From NCBI RefSeq assembly GCF_000949455.1, contig NZ_JXXK01000024.1, forward strand, positions 1-60,010: a stretch of DNA of 60,010 nt, in the 5' to 3' direction. The translations under genes were made by a program, and so were the position numbers. Numbering within the stretch: position 1 is the first letter of the stretch; each line of letters opens with the position of its first letter. Source of the stretch: Ruthenibacterium lactatiformans (GTDB lineage: Bacteria > Bacillota > Clostridia > Oscillospirales > Ruminococcaceae). Positions 42,555 to 51,923 of this stretch are shown one piece after another. A model generated the notes under the pieces. That model worked only from the letters and a program-made list of their open reading frames with translations, made no database searches and was not told the DNA's origin.

Positions 42555-45284
42555 TCATTCCGGCCGCAGCTCCACCACGGCGTTTTTCAGCCCGTGCGGC
42601 ACCGTGACCTCCCACGCGCCGGGCGCGCGCTCGGTGCAGGGCAGCACTGTGCCGCCCAAAACGGCGCGCACGCGTGTGCCGGGGCACAGCGCCGCCAGCA
42701 CCAGCGCATCCCGCGCACAATCCCGGGTGGAAAGTTCCAGCGTGCAGGCCGTACAGTTCTTTGTAAAGGATGCGCGCTCCAGCCACACGTCAAAACCGCA
42801 GTTCACCGTGCCGGGCTGGAAATACGCGCACGCCCACAGATACACCGGACACGACAGCCCGCCGAACTGGTGGAACCAGCCCCCGCGCCCCGTGGCGATG
42901 TTGATCATTTCAAAGGTGTCGTAGCTGTCGTCCACCTCCCGCTTCCATGCCTCCAGCGCCGTGCGCGCGATGTCCCATGCGAACGCGCCCTCGCCCAGGT
43001 CCAGCATGGTTTTCCAGAAAAACCACTGGTGCGAGAACCACACCGCGCCGTTCCAATAGCCGTCATCCCGGTAATAAGACGCGGACATGTCCACGGCTGT
43101 GAGCCCAACGGGTGAGAACAGCTCCTTCGTGCTTTTCAGATGTGCCAGCGCCGTGCTTTGCTGCCGTGCCGTACATGCGCCCGCCACCAGCGGATAAACA
43201 CCGTCCAGCCCCTTGTTTGCGTTCTCGCCCGCGTCCGTACGCAGAAAGCCCTGCGGCCTTCCTTCGTCATCGTGCAGCACATAGCTGAAGTAGCCGCATT
43301 CCCCGTCCCAGGCGCACTGCAGCGCGGCGGAAAGCCGCTCGATGTCCCGCCCGCAGCGCTCCTCGTCCTTCACGAGCCCCAGGCGCCGCGCGCTCTGGCG
43401 CAGGATCTTCGCCGCGCGGATGACATGGGCGGTGAACAGGACGGGTGCGGCGCGGCCCGAAAGGCCCTTCGCATGCATCAGCACCTGTGCCGCATAGTCG
43501 TCCATTCCGCTGGCGTTGTAGAAATAATCGTAATTCGTCAGCAGGCCGCTTGCAAAGCGCGCGGTCGTGGAGCCTTCGCCCCGTCCGGCCAAAAATTCGT
43601 AATACCGCCGCATCGCCGGATACAGCCGCAGCAGCCCGGCCTTATCCTGCGCGCGCGCCAGCAGGTCCTGGTACAGGTAAAACTGCACCGGAACCAGCGA
43701 GCCGTGGTGCACAAAGGCAAAATCGCTGTTTTCCGGGCCGGAAAGATACTGCTCCAGCACGCGGCGGCCCAGCTCTGCGTCCGCCTGTGCCAGGCCCAGG
43801 CCGATGAAGCCGGAGTCCCATGTGTAGAAAGAATCCCACCGTTTTCCCGGCGTATAATGCGCCACCATTTCACCCCTGCGGTACAAAGGATAAACGACAT
43901 TCGTCAGCGCGGCGGCGCGCAGGCACCGCACCGACAGCCGGTAGCGCCTGCCCGCCGGATTGAAGGCCGGCAGCTTTGCCCGGCGCTTGCCCGCGCGGAA
44001 CACCTGCTCCAGTGCCTGCGGCGTGTCCGTCCGGGGCGTGGCCGAGAGCACGGCGTATTCTGTGTGGCAGGCCCCGGGCTGCAGGAACAGCCCGCTCACC
44101 AGCAGGTTTTGATACCAGCCCGGGTCACTGTGCTTGCGCCGGAACGAACCGGAAAACGGGTTCAGCACATCGTCGAAGGTATGGTCCGGGTTGGACAGGC
44201 GGGAGATGAGCGCATCCTCCAGAGAGCCGGTCTCCAGCAGGCGCTCCCGCCGCCTTTCGCCGTATACGCGCACACAGAACGCTTCGTCCACGCCGGCATA
44301 GCGCAGGCGGTACTGCCCGTCCCTTTCCCGTTCCAATACGGGCCTGGCATCCGGCTCCTGTGTGCACACACCGACGGCAGCCGCCCGGGCGCGGGCCGTC
44401 ACCGCAAAAAAGTCCAGCTCCACGCCCGCGCCGCCGGTACCGCGCGCCGTCAGCGTGAGCGCAAGCTCCCCCGGCGGCACCGCGCCCAGCGGGAACGAAA
44501 CAAACGCGGGCGCGCCGCTGGGCGGAAAGGACAGCGGACCGAACGCAGTATCGAACACCACCGGCTCCGCCGAAGCGCCCCTTTCTCCGTGCCCGCCCTG
44601 CGGCGGTACGGTACGGTATCGCACCGTGAGCGCGGCATCCTCAAACCCGGGAACGGCGACGCGGTAGCCCACAGCATCCCCGGCCTGCGCGCCAAAGGGA
44701 CGCAGGCCCGCAAGGCGCGGCATGTGGGCGTGAGGCACGCGGTCGCCCAGGCCGTGGCCGTCTGTGAACGCCTCGTCGCGGAACTCACCTTTTTGGAGCG
44801 CGTCGGGCGCAAGGCCGTCCCACGGACGCGGCTGCGCGTAAGTATAGGAAGCATAGTCCAGCGCATGCCAGCGGACCGCGCCCTCCGGCAGAACGGGCAG
44901 CGTCCGCCGCGCAGCCGGGTATTCCAGCGCGCAGAAATAGTTGAGCATACAATTTCGGGGCAGCTCTGTCCGGTTGTGGAACCGCGTGCGCACGCCCCAC
45001 GCGTTTTCATCCAGGCGAAAAAACGCAATGCTCGCGTACAGCCTGTCCTTGGGCAGCAGCTCGCAGCGGTAGCTGTAAAACGAGCCGTCCGGCGCGGCCT
45101 GCCACGGATGATACCCACAGGGAAACGTGGTGTTGGGAACGGGCGCCGCACCGTTCACGCAGGTGGGGTGAACGACAAGGTCGAACCGCGCGCCCGGCAC
45201 CTGCGCCCGCGGAACGATTTTGGAAAGGCCCAGATATTTTTTGGAATACGGCCCATACAGAGGGACGTTCGCGCCTGTTTCCAT
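42555..45284 (-). CDS. GH63-like (alpha/alpha)6 glycoside hydrolase
   Basis: This 909-aa cytoplasmic protein has an N-terminal beta-rich region (1-440) and a C-terminal toroid with WDSFYTWDSGF at 483-493, SGMDDY at 592-597 and DDGYWNGAVW at 740-749. SGMDD carries the catalytic acid in GH63-type enzymes (mannosylglycerate hydrolase, YgjK), so an alpha-glycosidase acting on glucosyl or mannosyl linkages is likely. There is no signal peptide. The ATG at 45284 overlaps the upstream stop (TGATG). It is the last gene of the binding-protein operon. Confidence 0.75.
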   Translation of the reverse strand: METGANVPLYGPYSKKYLGLSKIVPRAQVPGARFDLVVHPTCVNGAAPVPNTTFPCGYHPWQAAPDGSFYSYRCELLPKDRLYASIAFFRLDENAWGVRTRFHNRTELPRNCMLNYFCALEYPAARRTLPVLPEGAVRWHALDYASYTYAQPRPWDGLAPDALQKGEFRDEAFTDGHGLGDRVPHAHMPRLAGLRPFGAQAGDAVGYRVAVPGFEDAALTVRYRTVPPQGGHGERGASAEPVVFDTAFGPLSFPPSGAPAFVSFPLGAVPPGELALTLTARGTGGAGVELDFFAVTARARAAAVGVCTQEPDARPVLERERDGQYRLRYAGVDEAFCVRVYGERRRERLLETGSLEDALISRLSNPDHTFDDVLNPFSGSFRRKHSDPGWYQNLLVSGLFLQPGACHTEYAVLSATPRTDTPQALEQVFRAGKRRAKLPAFNPAGRRYRLSVRCLRAAALTNVVYPLYRRGEMVAHYTPGKRWDSFYTWDSGFIGLGLAQADAELGRRVLEQYLSGPENSDFAFVHHGSLVPVQFYLYQDLLARAQDKAGLLRLYPAMRRYYEFLAGRGEGSTTARFASGLLTNYDYFYNASGMDDYAAQVLMHAKGLSGRAAPVLFTAHVIRAAKILRQSARRLGLVKDEERCGRDIERLSAALQCAWDGECGYFSYVLHDDEGRPQGFLRTDAGENANKGLDGVYPLVAGACTARQQSTALAHLKSTKELFSPVGLTAVDMSASYYRDDGYWNGAVWFSHQWFFWKTMLDLGEGAFAWDIARTALEAWKREVDDSYDTFEMINIATGRGGWFHQFGGLSCPVYLWACAYFQPGTVNCGFDVWLERASFTKNCTACTLELSTRDCARDALVLAALCPGTRVRAVLGGTVLPCTERAPGAWEVTVPHGLKNAVVELRPE

Positions 45285-46357
45285 CACGCGTCCTCCCCGG
45301 TGTGGTACAGCGCCTCGGCCAGCATCAGGATGGCCATGGCCTGCCCGTATGTCATGGGACAGACGGGGATATCCTTATAAAACTGTGCGTCATTGCCCAC
45401 AGGCGTGCCGTAGGAAACGCCGCCCACGATGCCCGCGGCATCCACGCGGGCCAGCACGGCCTGCACGGCGCGCAGGGCCGGTGCCTCATACTGCGCGGGC
45501 AAAAAGCCCAGACGGACGCCCTTGAGCATTCCGTAGGCAAACGCCGCCGTGGCCGAGCTTTCCTTATAAGACGCCGGGTCGTCCAAGATCGTATGCCACA
45601 TGCCGTCCTCCGCCTGGCAGGCGCACAGCGCGTCCACCTGGGCGCGGAAGGTGTCGAGGAAATACTGCCGCAGCCCCGGCTCGATGGGGATAAGGCCGAT
45701 CAGCTCCATGATGCCGCAGGTGTACCAGGAGTTTCCGCGTGCCCAATGCACACGGCCGTAGTTGTGGCGTCCCTTGAAGTCGTATCCATGGAAATACAGC
45801 CCGCAGCTTGTGTCATACAGATACTTGATGTGGACCAGGCACTGGCGCTTTGCTTCCTCCACATAGTCCTTGCGGCCGAACACCACGCCTGCTTTGGCCA
45901 GGAACAGCACCGTCATGAACAGTGTGTCGATAAGCATCTGGCTGTCGTTGGCGTCGCCGGTGATCATGTGCTGAAACGCGCCGTCGCCCGTGCGGATGAG
46001 CCCGTGCATCACCCACTCGGCCCAATCCCGGCACAGCGCGCCGTAGCGTTCGTCCTGTGTGTCCTCGTACACGCACAGCAGCGTGAGCATGGGGCAGGTC
46101 GTGTTGACGTTGCGCTCGGGCAGGCCCTCGGCCATGCGCGCGTCATACCAGCCGCACAGGAAATCGAACGTCCCGCGGTCTCCCGTCAGCTTATAATAAT
46201 TGTAAAGGCCGTACAGGCCCACGCCCTGCGGCCATTCCCACAGGTTGATGTCGATGAGGCCGATGGGGTACTTTTCCTCAAAGCCCGTATTTTCCAGATG
46301 CATCATCGCGGCCGATACCTTTTTGAGCGCCGCGTGCAGGGTCTTCTGGTCCAGCAT
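45284..46357 (-). CDS. GH105 unsaturated uronyl hydrolase, copy 2
   Basis: This 357-aa paralogue of the enzyme at 39868 has the same length and fold. The catalytic region reads MLIDTLF (D144), where copy 1 has LWDDTLF, so the tryptophan and the first aspartate differ while the key aspartate is kept. The paralogues probably act on different ends or linkages of one glycan. It follows the 849-aa gene by 11 nt and overlaps the GH63-like start. Confidence 0.88.
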   Translation of the reverse strand: MLDQKTLHAALKKVSAAMMHLENTGFEEKYPIGLIDINLWEWPQGVGLYGLYNYYKLTGDRGTFDFLCGWYDARMAEGLPERNVNTTCPMLTLLCVYEDTQDERYGALCRDWAEWVMHGLIRTGDGAFQHMITGDANDSQMLIDTLFMTVLFLAKAGVVFGRKDYVEEAKRQCLVHIKYLYDTSCGLYFHGYDFKGRHNYGRVHWARGNSWYTCGIMELIGLIPIEPGLRQYFLDTFRAQVDALCACQAEDGMWHTILDDPASYKESSATAAFAYGMLKGVRLGFLPAQYEAPALRAVQAVLARVDAAGIVGGVSYGTPVGNDAQFYKDIPVCPMTYGQAMAILMLAEALYHTGEDA

Positions 46358-46368
46358 ATTCTTTCCTC

Positions 46369-48918
46369 CTATGCCTGCGCATCCGCGGCAGGCTGTTGTT
46401 TTTCCCGCAGCTCCAGCACGCCGTACTGGTCGCTGCCGCCATATTCCATTGCCGCGCCGTTCACCGAAAGGCGTTCGTTCCAGCCGCTGCGCAGCACTCC
46501 GTATACCGGGTCCTCAAAGCGGCAGGCAAGCCGCTGGGCGTCCACCTCCAGCGGCGCGGCCAGCATGGCCGTGATGAACGCCGCAAAGCTGGGGAATTCA
46601 TCCGTCTGCGCGGCGCGCACCAGCCACACGCAGCGGCGGCCGGGCGCAATGAACTCACGCTCGGCGTTCGGGCCGAAGCGCTGGGCCGTGAGCCCGGCCG
46701 AGCAATAGACCGCACAGTAGGCGTCTCCCTCCTGCGCAAACACCCAGGGACCCTGTACGCGGCACAGATAAAATTCCATTGTGGGCAGATACAGATGCGT
46801 GAAATCCACCGGGTGTTCCGGCGCGATATCATAAAACACCGTGGCGAAGCCTTTGTACTGGTTGACACGGGGCAGCGTGCCGTTGCCCGCCCAATAGGAC
46901 GGACGCCCCTTGCCGTACAGCGCCCGCTCACCCGGATGGCTGATCCAGAGCTGCGCCGTGGGTGTGAATGTGAGCTGCAGCGGATTTTCCTGATAGCCCG
47001 GATTTCCGGGCCGGAAATCCGCCGCGCTTGTCATCAGATAGCCCGACGTTTTATAGGTATAAAGATCTACGTGCTTCTGATAACCATGCGTGGAGCGGCA
47101 CACAAGTTCAAAACCCGGCTCTACATTGAAATAGGCCGCATAGTCCCGCGGCGGCTCGTAATCCGACAGGCAAAGGGAAACCACGCCCTTGCCCGCGTGG
47201 CCCGGAGTGCCGCAGCCATAGCCGATCCAGCTCATGAACGATGTGCAGTTGGACCAGTTTCCGAACTGCTCCTTGAGGTACGTGCGTCCGGAGGACCCTG
47301 CGAAAAAGCCTTTGCGGCTGTGTACGGCCAGCAGATAAAACACATAGTCCATGCCCCGTTTTGCCAGTGCCCGCAGCTCTCCGTCCTGCGTCCAGGCATA
47401 GAGGCTGGCCAGGCCCAGCAGGTCGATGGGCAGGTAAGCGCTGGAGTTCCATTCCGTAAAGCCCTCGTTTAAAAATCCCCGGAACCATTCCAGCAGCAGG
47501 CCCTTCGCTTTCTGCTGCATCTGTACGCCCGTCATGCCGCTGTTGGAAAAGGTCTCCGACGGATACAGCTCCCCGGCCAGCAGCTGACAGGTATGAAACA
47601 TCAGCGCGTGGTTCTCACTGTAAAACCACATCACGTCGTCGCCCGGTTCATCCATCCAGTAACGGAAGTTCAGGATGCACGCCCGCATGGCGCGCTCCAG
47701 CTCCGGCGAGAGCAGGCCGGCGCCCTGTGCGCCCCAGGCCCGCAGGATATGCGGAAAATAAACGAGGTAAAAATCACTGCAGTCGCACCGGCGGTCTACA
47801 AAGCGCACCTGCGCGGCAATGAGGCGCTGCGCCTCGTCCGGGCTGCCGCCCGTTGCCAGCAGCGCCACGGCCCGGTTGGTGTTCTGCTCGCCGAAGTGCG
47901 CCAGGAATTCCAGCGCCTGCCGCTTGCGCCCGGCCACGGTGTCCGCCGCATGGGGCAGCAGAGCCGAGGCGTGCGTTTCCACGGTGATGGGGCGGGTGAT
48001 GGCTATTCCCTCCACCACAGCGGTGGCCTGCAGCAGAAGAAATCCGAACGGGAACTCGGCGCAGTCCCCCAGGGACGCCCGTGTCTGCCCGGGGGCAAAA
48101 TCCGCTGTGCGCGTGAACAGCACGCCCGCCTGCTCGTTTTCCTCCGTAGCGCCCTCCAGCGTTACATGCAGCGTCTGCTGGGCGAAAGGATTTTCACACC
48201 GCAGACTGACGGGGCCCGCCGCATAATGGTTGCGGCTGAAGCAAAGGCTGCGCATGGCCTGCTCGCCCTGCTCCAGCAGCGTGGGGTTCGCCGCGCCCAC
48301 CGGCACGCGCTGCTCCGGCGGCGCATCCGTTCCCTGCCAGCACAAACGCAGCAGGAACGCCGCGTCCCGCTCGGCCAGGTCATCAAAAAACACCAGCACG
48401 CTGTTTCTGCCCTTGCGCAGCGTCAGCTCCAGCGGCGTATCCGCGGGGATGTTGCGGGTGAAGGGCGTAAATTCCAGCACCTTCTCGCCGTTCAGCCACA
48501 CGGCTGCTCCGCCGCAGGTCGTAAAGAGGAACGGCGCGGGGCCGTCCTCGTCCGCCCAAAGCTCGGTATACGCCCAGGCGCGGATATGCGTGGGCGCGTC
48601 CCATCCGCCGGAGATGTCAAGGCTGATGTCGTCGAAGGGCCAGTACACGGCAAACGTCTGGGGCGACGCGCCGTCTCCAACGCGGCCGCCGGGCACCGGC
48701 TCGCATACAGCGGGCAGCGCGGCGGGGCATGCCCGGCGCGCGCGTACGAATTCTGTCTTGCAGGGATTTTCATGAACGGAAAATCCCTTTTTCAGCCACA
48801 GGTTGATATCCCCGTGCAGCGTCACCGGTGTGAAATGCACGGGCGTCTGGGCAATGCCGCTGACGAGCCAGCGGTTGACGTATCGCCCCAGAAACAGCGG
48901 AAACTTTAAATATGCCAC
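46369..48918 (-). CDS. 849-aa protein of unknown activity, jelly-roll plus toroid, lyase-like
   Basis: No family can be named with confidence. Residues about 85-200 look like a beta-sandwich carbohydrate-binding module (GGAAVWLNGEKVLEF). Residues 330-560 are helical, with conserved-looking polar clusters SENH (434-437), H442, E489 and N491. The C-terminal 250 residues are beta-rich. This order (beta-sandwich, alpha toroid, beta-sheet) is that of heparinase II/III and related uronate lyases. A lyase would make the unsaturated ends that its neighbour GH105 removes. There is no signal peptide, so it acts inside the cell. It starts 3 nt after the ROK gene. Confidence 0.6.
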   Translation of the reverse strand: MAYLKFPLFLGRYVNRWLVSGIAQTPVHFTPVTLHGDINLWLKKGFSVHENPCKTEFVRARRACPAALPAVCEPVPGGRVGDGASPQTFAVYWPFDDISLDISGGWDAPTHIRAWAYTELWADEDGPAPFLFTTCGGAAVWLNGEKVLEFTPFTRNIPADTPLELTLRKGRNSVLVFFDDLAERDAAFLLRLCWQGTDAPPEQRVPVGAANPTLLEQGEQAMRSLCFSRNHYAAGPVSLRCENPFAQQTLHVTLEGATEENEQAGVLFTRTADFAPGQTRASLGDCAEFPFGFLLLQATAVVEGIAITRPITVETHASALLPHAADTVAGRKRQALEFLAHFGEQNTNRAVALLATGGSPDEAQRLIAAQVRFVDRRCDCSDFYLVYFPHILRAWGAQGAGLLSPELERAMRACILNFRYWMDEPGDDVMWFYSENHALMFHTCQLLAGELYPSETFSNSGMTGVQMQQKAKGLLLEWFRGFLNEGFTEWNSSAYLPIDLLGLASLYAWTQDGELRALAKRGMDYVFYLLAVHSRKGFFAGSSGRTYLKEQFGNWSNCTSFMSWIGYGCGTPGHAGKGVVSLCLSDYEPPRDYAAYFNVEPGFELVCRSTHGYQKHVDLYTYKTSGYLMTSAADFRPGNPGYQENPLQLTFTPTAQLWISHPGERALYGKGRPSYWAGNGTLPRVNQYKGFATVFYDIAPEHPVDFTHLYLPTMEFYLCRVQGPWVFAQEGDAYCAVYCSAGLTAQRFGPNAEREFIAPGRRCVWLVRAAQTDEFPSFAAFITAMLAAPLEVDAQRLACRFEDPVYGVLRSGWNERLSVNGAAMEYGGSDQYGVLELREKQQPAADAQA

Positions 48919-48921
48919 AGC

Positions 48922-50058
48922 CTATTCCTCCTCCAAAAGCGCATCCACTTCCATGCGCGTGATATGGGCCGCCATGCCGATGAGGCCGTCGTCCGCGCTG
49001 GCCGGACGGCGCACCCGCACCGGCGAGAGGCACAGCTCCTCCAGCCTGGCGTTCAGCGCGTCCAGAAGCTCGTCGCCCAGCAGCTCGGCTACCTCGCCGC
49101 CCAGCACCACGGTGCTGCAGTCCAGCACATGCGTCAGGTTGGCGATGCAAAGCGCCAGGGGCTTCGTCACCTGGGCCGCCATCTGCGCCAGAAGCGCGGG
49201 CGGGATCTGGCTGCGGCGGGAAAAACGGTCCAGGGCGAACTGCTGCTCCAGCACATGGTAACCGATGCGCTGCTCCAGGCAGCCCGCTGCGCGGGCCGTG
49301 CGCTTATAATCCTCGAAAAACACATTGTAGCCGATCTCGCCGCATTTGTTCGTTTCGCCCCGTCGCAGGCGGCCGTCCAGCATGACCCCCGCACCCACGC
49401 CCGTTCCCGCCGAAACATACACAAGGTCCCGCGCACGGCAAAGCTCATGCTCGCCCATGCACTGGGCGTTGGTGTCGTTTTCCACATAAACGGGCACGCC
49501 GAACTTCTGCGTCATCCCGTCCATCCACGGGCCGATCTCCACCGGCCCGAACACACCGATGGCGGGCGCGTAATCCAGCACGCGGCGCGCGGGGTCATAC
49601 GTCCCGGGCAGCGTGACGCCCACGCCGATCAGCCGTGCAGGGTCTGCTCCGGCAGCGTGCAGCAGGCTGCTCACCAGCCCGTCGCGCACCTCGGCCAGAA
49701 ACGCGCCGAAATCCTGCGCCGTGCGTGTTTTCTGCCTGTGGAGCACACGGCCGGAGATGTCCACCAGCCCCATGGAGAGAAACGAACCTTCCAGCGCGAA
49801 CACCGCCGAAAATCGGCCCGGCCCGTTGATGGCCAGCAGCTGCGGCCGGCGTCCCACGCCGGCCGCACCCTCGCCGGCCTCCACCACAAGGCCCCGCTCC
49901 ACAAGGTACGACACGATCTTGATGACGGTGGGCGGGCTGATGCCCGTTTCCTTGACGATCTGCGCTTTGGAAGTTGCTCCCCGTTCCCGAATAAAATCAT
50001 ATACGACATGGCGGTTCATGCCCTTCAGGTGCGCAGCGGTGTACTGCGGCTTTTCCAT
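48922..50058 (-). CDS. ROK-family transcriptional regulator 1
   Basis: This 378-aa repressor has an N-terminal winged helix (SKAQIVKETGISPPTVIKIVSYLVERGLV) and a ROK kinase-like body. The ELGH sugar-contact motif of kinases becomes EIGY and the zinc cysteine cluster is missing, so it should bind a ligand without phosphorylating it. The start at 50058 follows GGAGA. It is second in the binding-protein operon, after the attenuating hairpin at 50089-50122. Confidence 0.85.
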   Translation of the reverse strand: MEKPQYTAAHLKGMNRHVVYDFIRERGATSKAQIVKETGISPPTVIKIVSYLVERGLVVEAGEGAAGVGRRPQLLAINGPGRFSAVFALEGSFLSMGLVDISGRVLHRQKTRTAQDFGAFLAEVRDGLVSSLLHAAGADPARLIGVGVTLPGTYDPARRVLDYAPAIGVFGPVEIGPWMDGMTQKFGVPVYVENDTNAQCMGEHELCRARDLVYVSAGTGVGAGVMLDGRLRRGETNKCGEIGYNVFFEDYKRTARAAGCLEQRIGYHVLEQQFALDRFSRRSQIPPALLAQMAAQVTKPLALCIANLTHVLDCSTVVLGGEVAELLGDELLDALNARLEELCLSPVRVRRPASADDGLIGMAAHITRMEVDALLEEE

Positions 50059-50088
50059 TCCGCATGTCTCCCTTCCCGTTTGCCGTGC

Positions 50089-50122
50089 GAAAACGCCCCG
50101 CCCATCCGGGCGGGGCGTTTTC
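50089..50122 (-). terminator. Hairpin after the binding-protein gene, probable partial terminator
   Basis: A 15-bp stem (GAAAACGCCCCGCCC and complement) with a 4-nt loop lies between the binding protein and ROK genes. Such hairpins let the lipoprotein be made in excess of downstream products. Confidence 0.75.
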
Positions 50123-50155
50123 AAACACGCTGCGGTATGACCGCTTCTTTTCTGC

Positions 50156-51466
50156 TTATTGGGCCCAGCCGGATTTCTCGGCCAGAGCGGCGGCGAAATC
50201 ATTGAGGGCTTCCTCAGCTGTCATGTCGCCGTTCACCGCCTGCTTCAGAGCATCGCGGTACTCATTGTCCAGATAGTTTCTCCACATGGAGGATTCGTCC
50301 ACGCTGAACAGGGTAGTCGTCTGGCCGACTTCCGCCTGCAGGACCGTGTAGTCCGCGGCAGCCTTCTCGTCGGCGGGCTGGTACGTCACGCCCGTCAGAG
50401 AGGACAGGCCCTTGTCCAGATCGAGGTAGTAAGAGAAGTTTTCCTCCTCATAGAACCACTTGATGAAGGAGAGCGCCAGATCTTTGTTGGCGGAGTTCTC
50501 GGGCACGGCCAGACCGGAGCCGCCCAGAATCGCGGAACCGCTCACAGAGCCGACCGGAGAAGGCATAACGCCCCATTCAAAGCCGGTGATGTCCGTGGTG
50601 AATGCATTGTAGTTCCAGGAACCGGAGAAGTACATGCCCACGTCGCCGTTCTTGAAGTAATCGCCGGGGTTGTCGGTGGAGCCGCCGGCCCAGATGGCCT
50701 TGGGCATAATGCCCTCGTTGTTCTTGTCCACGAAGGTCTGCAGGGTGTCGATATTGGCCTGGCTGTTGATGGCGACCTTGAAGGAATCGCCATCCTTTTC
50801 CACCATGGAGCCGCCGTTCATATACATCAGGTTGTCATAACGGGCGCGGGAGAAATCCACGGCCATGCCGTACTTCACACCGCCGTCGGCCATCAGCTTC
50901 GCAGCGGCCTCGTACACTTCATCCATCGTCCAGCGGTCGTCCACAGTGGGAACCTCCAGGCCGGCGGCCTCGAAAGCGTCCTTGTTGTAGAACACGTTGG
51001 TGATGGTGAACTGCAGGGGCAGGCAGGAGAGCTTGTCGGAGTTATATTCCTGGCTGATGATCTCCAGTGCCATCGGCTCGAAGATCGAGGTGTCGACGAC
51101 CTGGCCCAGGTCCACAAACTCATCCGGATACAGACGGCTCAGACGCGTGGTGGAAACGAGGTCGGGCAGGTCCTTGTTCTTGGCCATGAGGGGGAACTTG
51201 GTGAGCTGGTCGTCGTAGGGAATGACCATGAGCTCCACGCTGTTGCCGGTCTCCTCGGCCCATTTATTCAGTGTCGTGGTGAAGGAATCGCCGCTGCTGG
51301 GCTCCTCGGAAAGCATGACCTTCAGCGTCTGGCCCGTAGGCGCCTCGGCAGAGCCGGACGCCGCCGTGGAACCGGAAGCCGCAGGCGTGCTGCTGGAGCT
51401 GCCGCCGCATGCGACGAGCATGAGCGCCATGGCGGCAACAAGAAGCAGGGAAAGTACCTTTTTCAT
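50156..51466 (-). CDS. Extracellular sugar-binding lipoprotein of an ABC importer
   Basis: This 436-aa family-1 solute-binding protein has a lipoprotein signal peptide ending LVAC with C20 as the lipidation site, then a Ser/Ala linker. The two-lobed body is typical of oligosaccharide binders (WAEETGNSVELM, GGSGLAVPENS). It captures the sugar for the permeases at 59060 and 59941, which share its promoter architecture although they lie 8 kb away. No ATPase gene is present, so a shared MsmX-type ATPase is likely. Confidence 0.92.
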   Translation of the reverse strand: MKKVLSLLLVAAMALMLVACGGSSSSTPAASGSTAASGSAEAPTGQTLKVMLSEEPSSGDSFTTTLNKWAEETGNSVELMVIPYDDQLTKFPLMAKNKDLPDLVSTTRLSRLYPDEFVDLGQVVDTSIFEPMALEIISQEYNSDKLSCLPLQFTITNVFYNKDAFEAAGLEVPTVDDRWTMDEVYEAAAKLMADGGVKYGMAVDFSRARYDNLMYMNGGSMVEKDGDSFKVAINSQANIDTLQTFVDKNNEGIMPKAIWAGGSTDNPGDYFKNGDVGMYFSGSWNYNAFTTDITGFEWGVMPSPVGSVSGSAILGGSGLAVPENSANKDLALSFIKWFYEEENFSYYLDLDKGLSSLTGVTYQPADEKAAADYTVLQAEVGQTTTLFSVDESSMWRNYLDNEYRDALKQAVNGDMTAEEALNDFAAALAEKSGWAQ

Positions 51467-51581
51467 ACGTTAAACCTCCTAAAGATTACCGCTGCGCCCT
51501 GCGGGCGCAGGTTTCTTCCTCAAAACAGCGGGACGCGCATCTCCCGGGAAGCATGTGCCGCCGCCGTTTTTCTGTGCCTTA

Positions 51582-51655
51582 AGTATAGCATTCGCCCTTT
51601 CGCGGAAACTACTCCTATTTTGCTGTGTTGCTTCAGATTGTATTGCATTTTTTGC
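51582..51655 (-). promoter_or_regulatory. Binding-protein operon promoter with bipartite boxes (site B)
   Basis: On the minus strand box 1 (GCAAAAAATGCAA, 51643-51655), 19 bp, box 2 (GCAAAA, 51618-51623), then TATACT (51582-51587) preceded by TGC. Box 1 matches sites A and C at all 13 bases. AGCAAAATAG-AGTAG around box 2 is nearly identical to site C. Confidence 0.85.
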
Positions 51656-51850
51656 TTTGCATTTTTCATCTTAGGCAAAATGCATCAAGCATTTTGTTCA
51701 AAATTGGTAATAATCCCAATCAAAATCTATCAAATCTGTGTGCGTTTTGCAGCAAAGCGCCTGCCAAAGCCCGTTCCACGGGAAAAGGCAAAGAAAAAAA
51801 TGCAATATCGCATTGTCATAATTTCGTAACCTTTCTATGTCCCTACAGAT

Positions 51851-51897
51851 AAAAGACGCAAAAGCGGAGCCGCGGCAGGCCCTCTTCTGCGTCTTTT
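51851..51897 (-). terminator. Terminator of the frl-like pair
   Basis: AAAAGACGCA (51851-51860) pairs with TGCGTCTTTT (51888-51897). On the minus strand the stem is followed by T-rich sequence, 27 nt past the kinase stop. Confidence 0.75.
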
Positions 51898-51923
51898 GTG
51901 TTTTTTATATAAAGTAAGTTATA

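Larger units (their letters stand above)
51467..51923. other. Regulatory intergenic region upstream of the binding-protein operon
   Basis: This 457-bp gap has no gene. It holds the promoter and boxes at 51582-51655, further GCAAA-type repeats (TTTGCATTTTTC at 51657-51668, a perfect 8-bp palindrome CAAAATGC / GCATTTTG at 51676-51696, and AATGC / GCATT near 51800-51815), then the frl terminator at 51851-51897. Confidence 0.7.
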
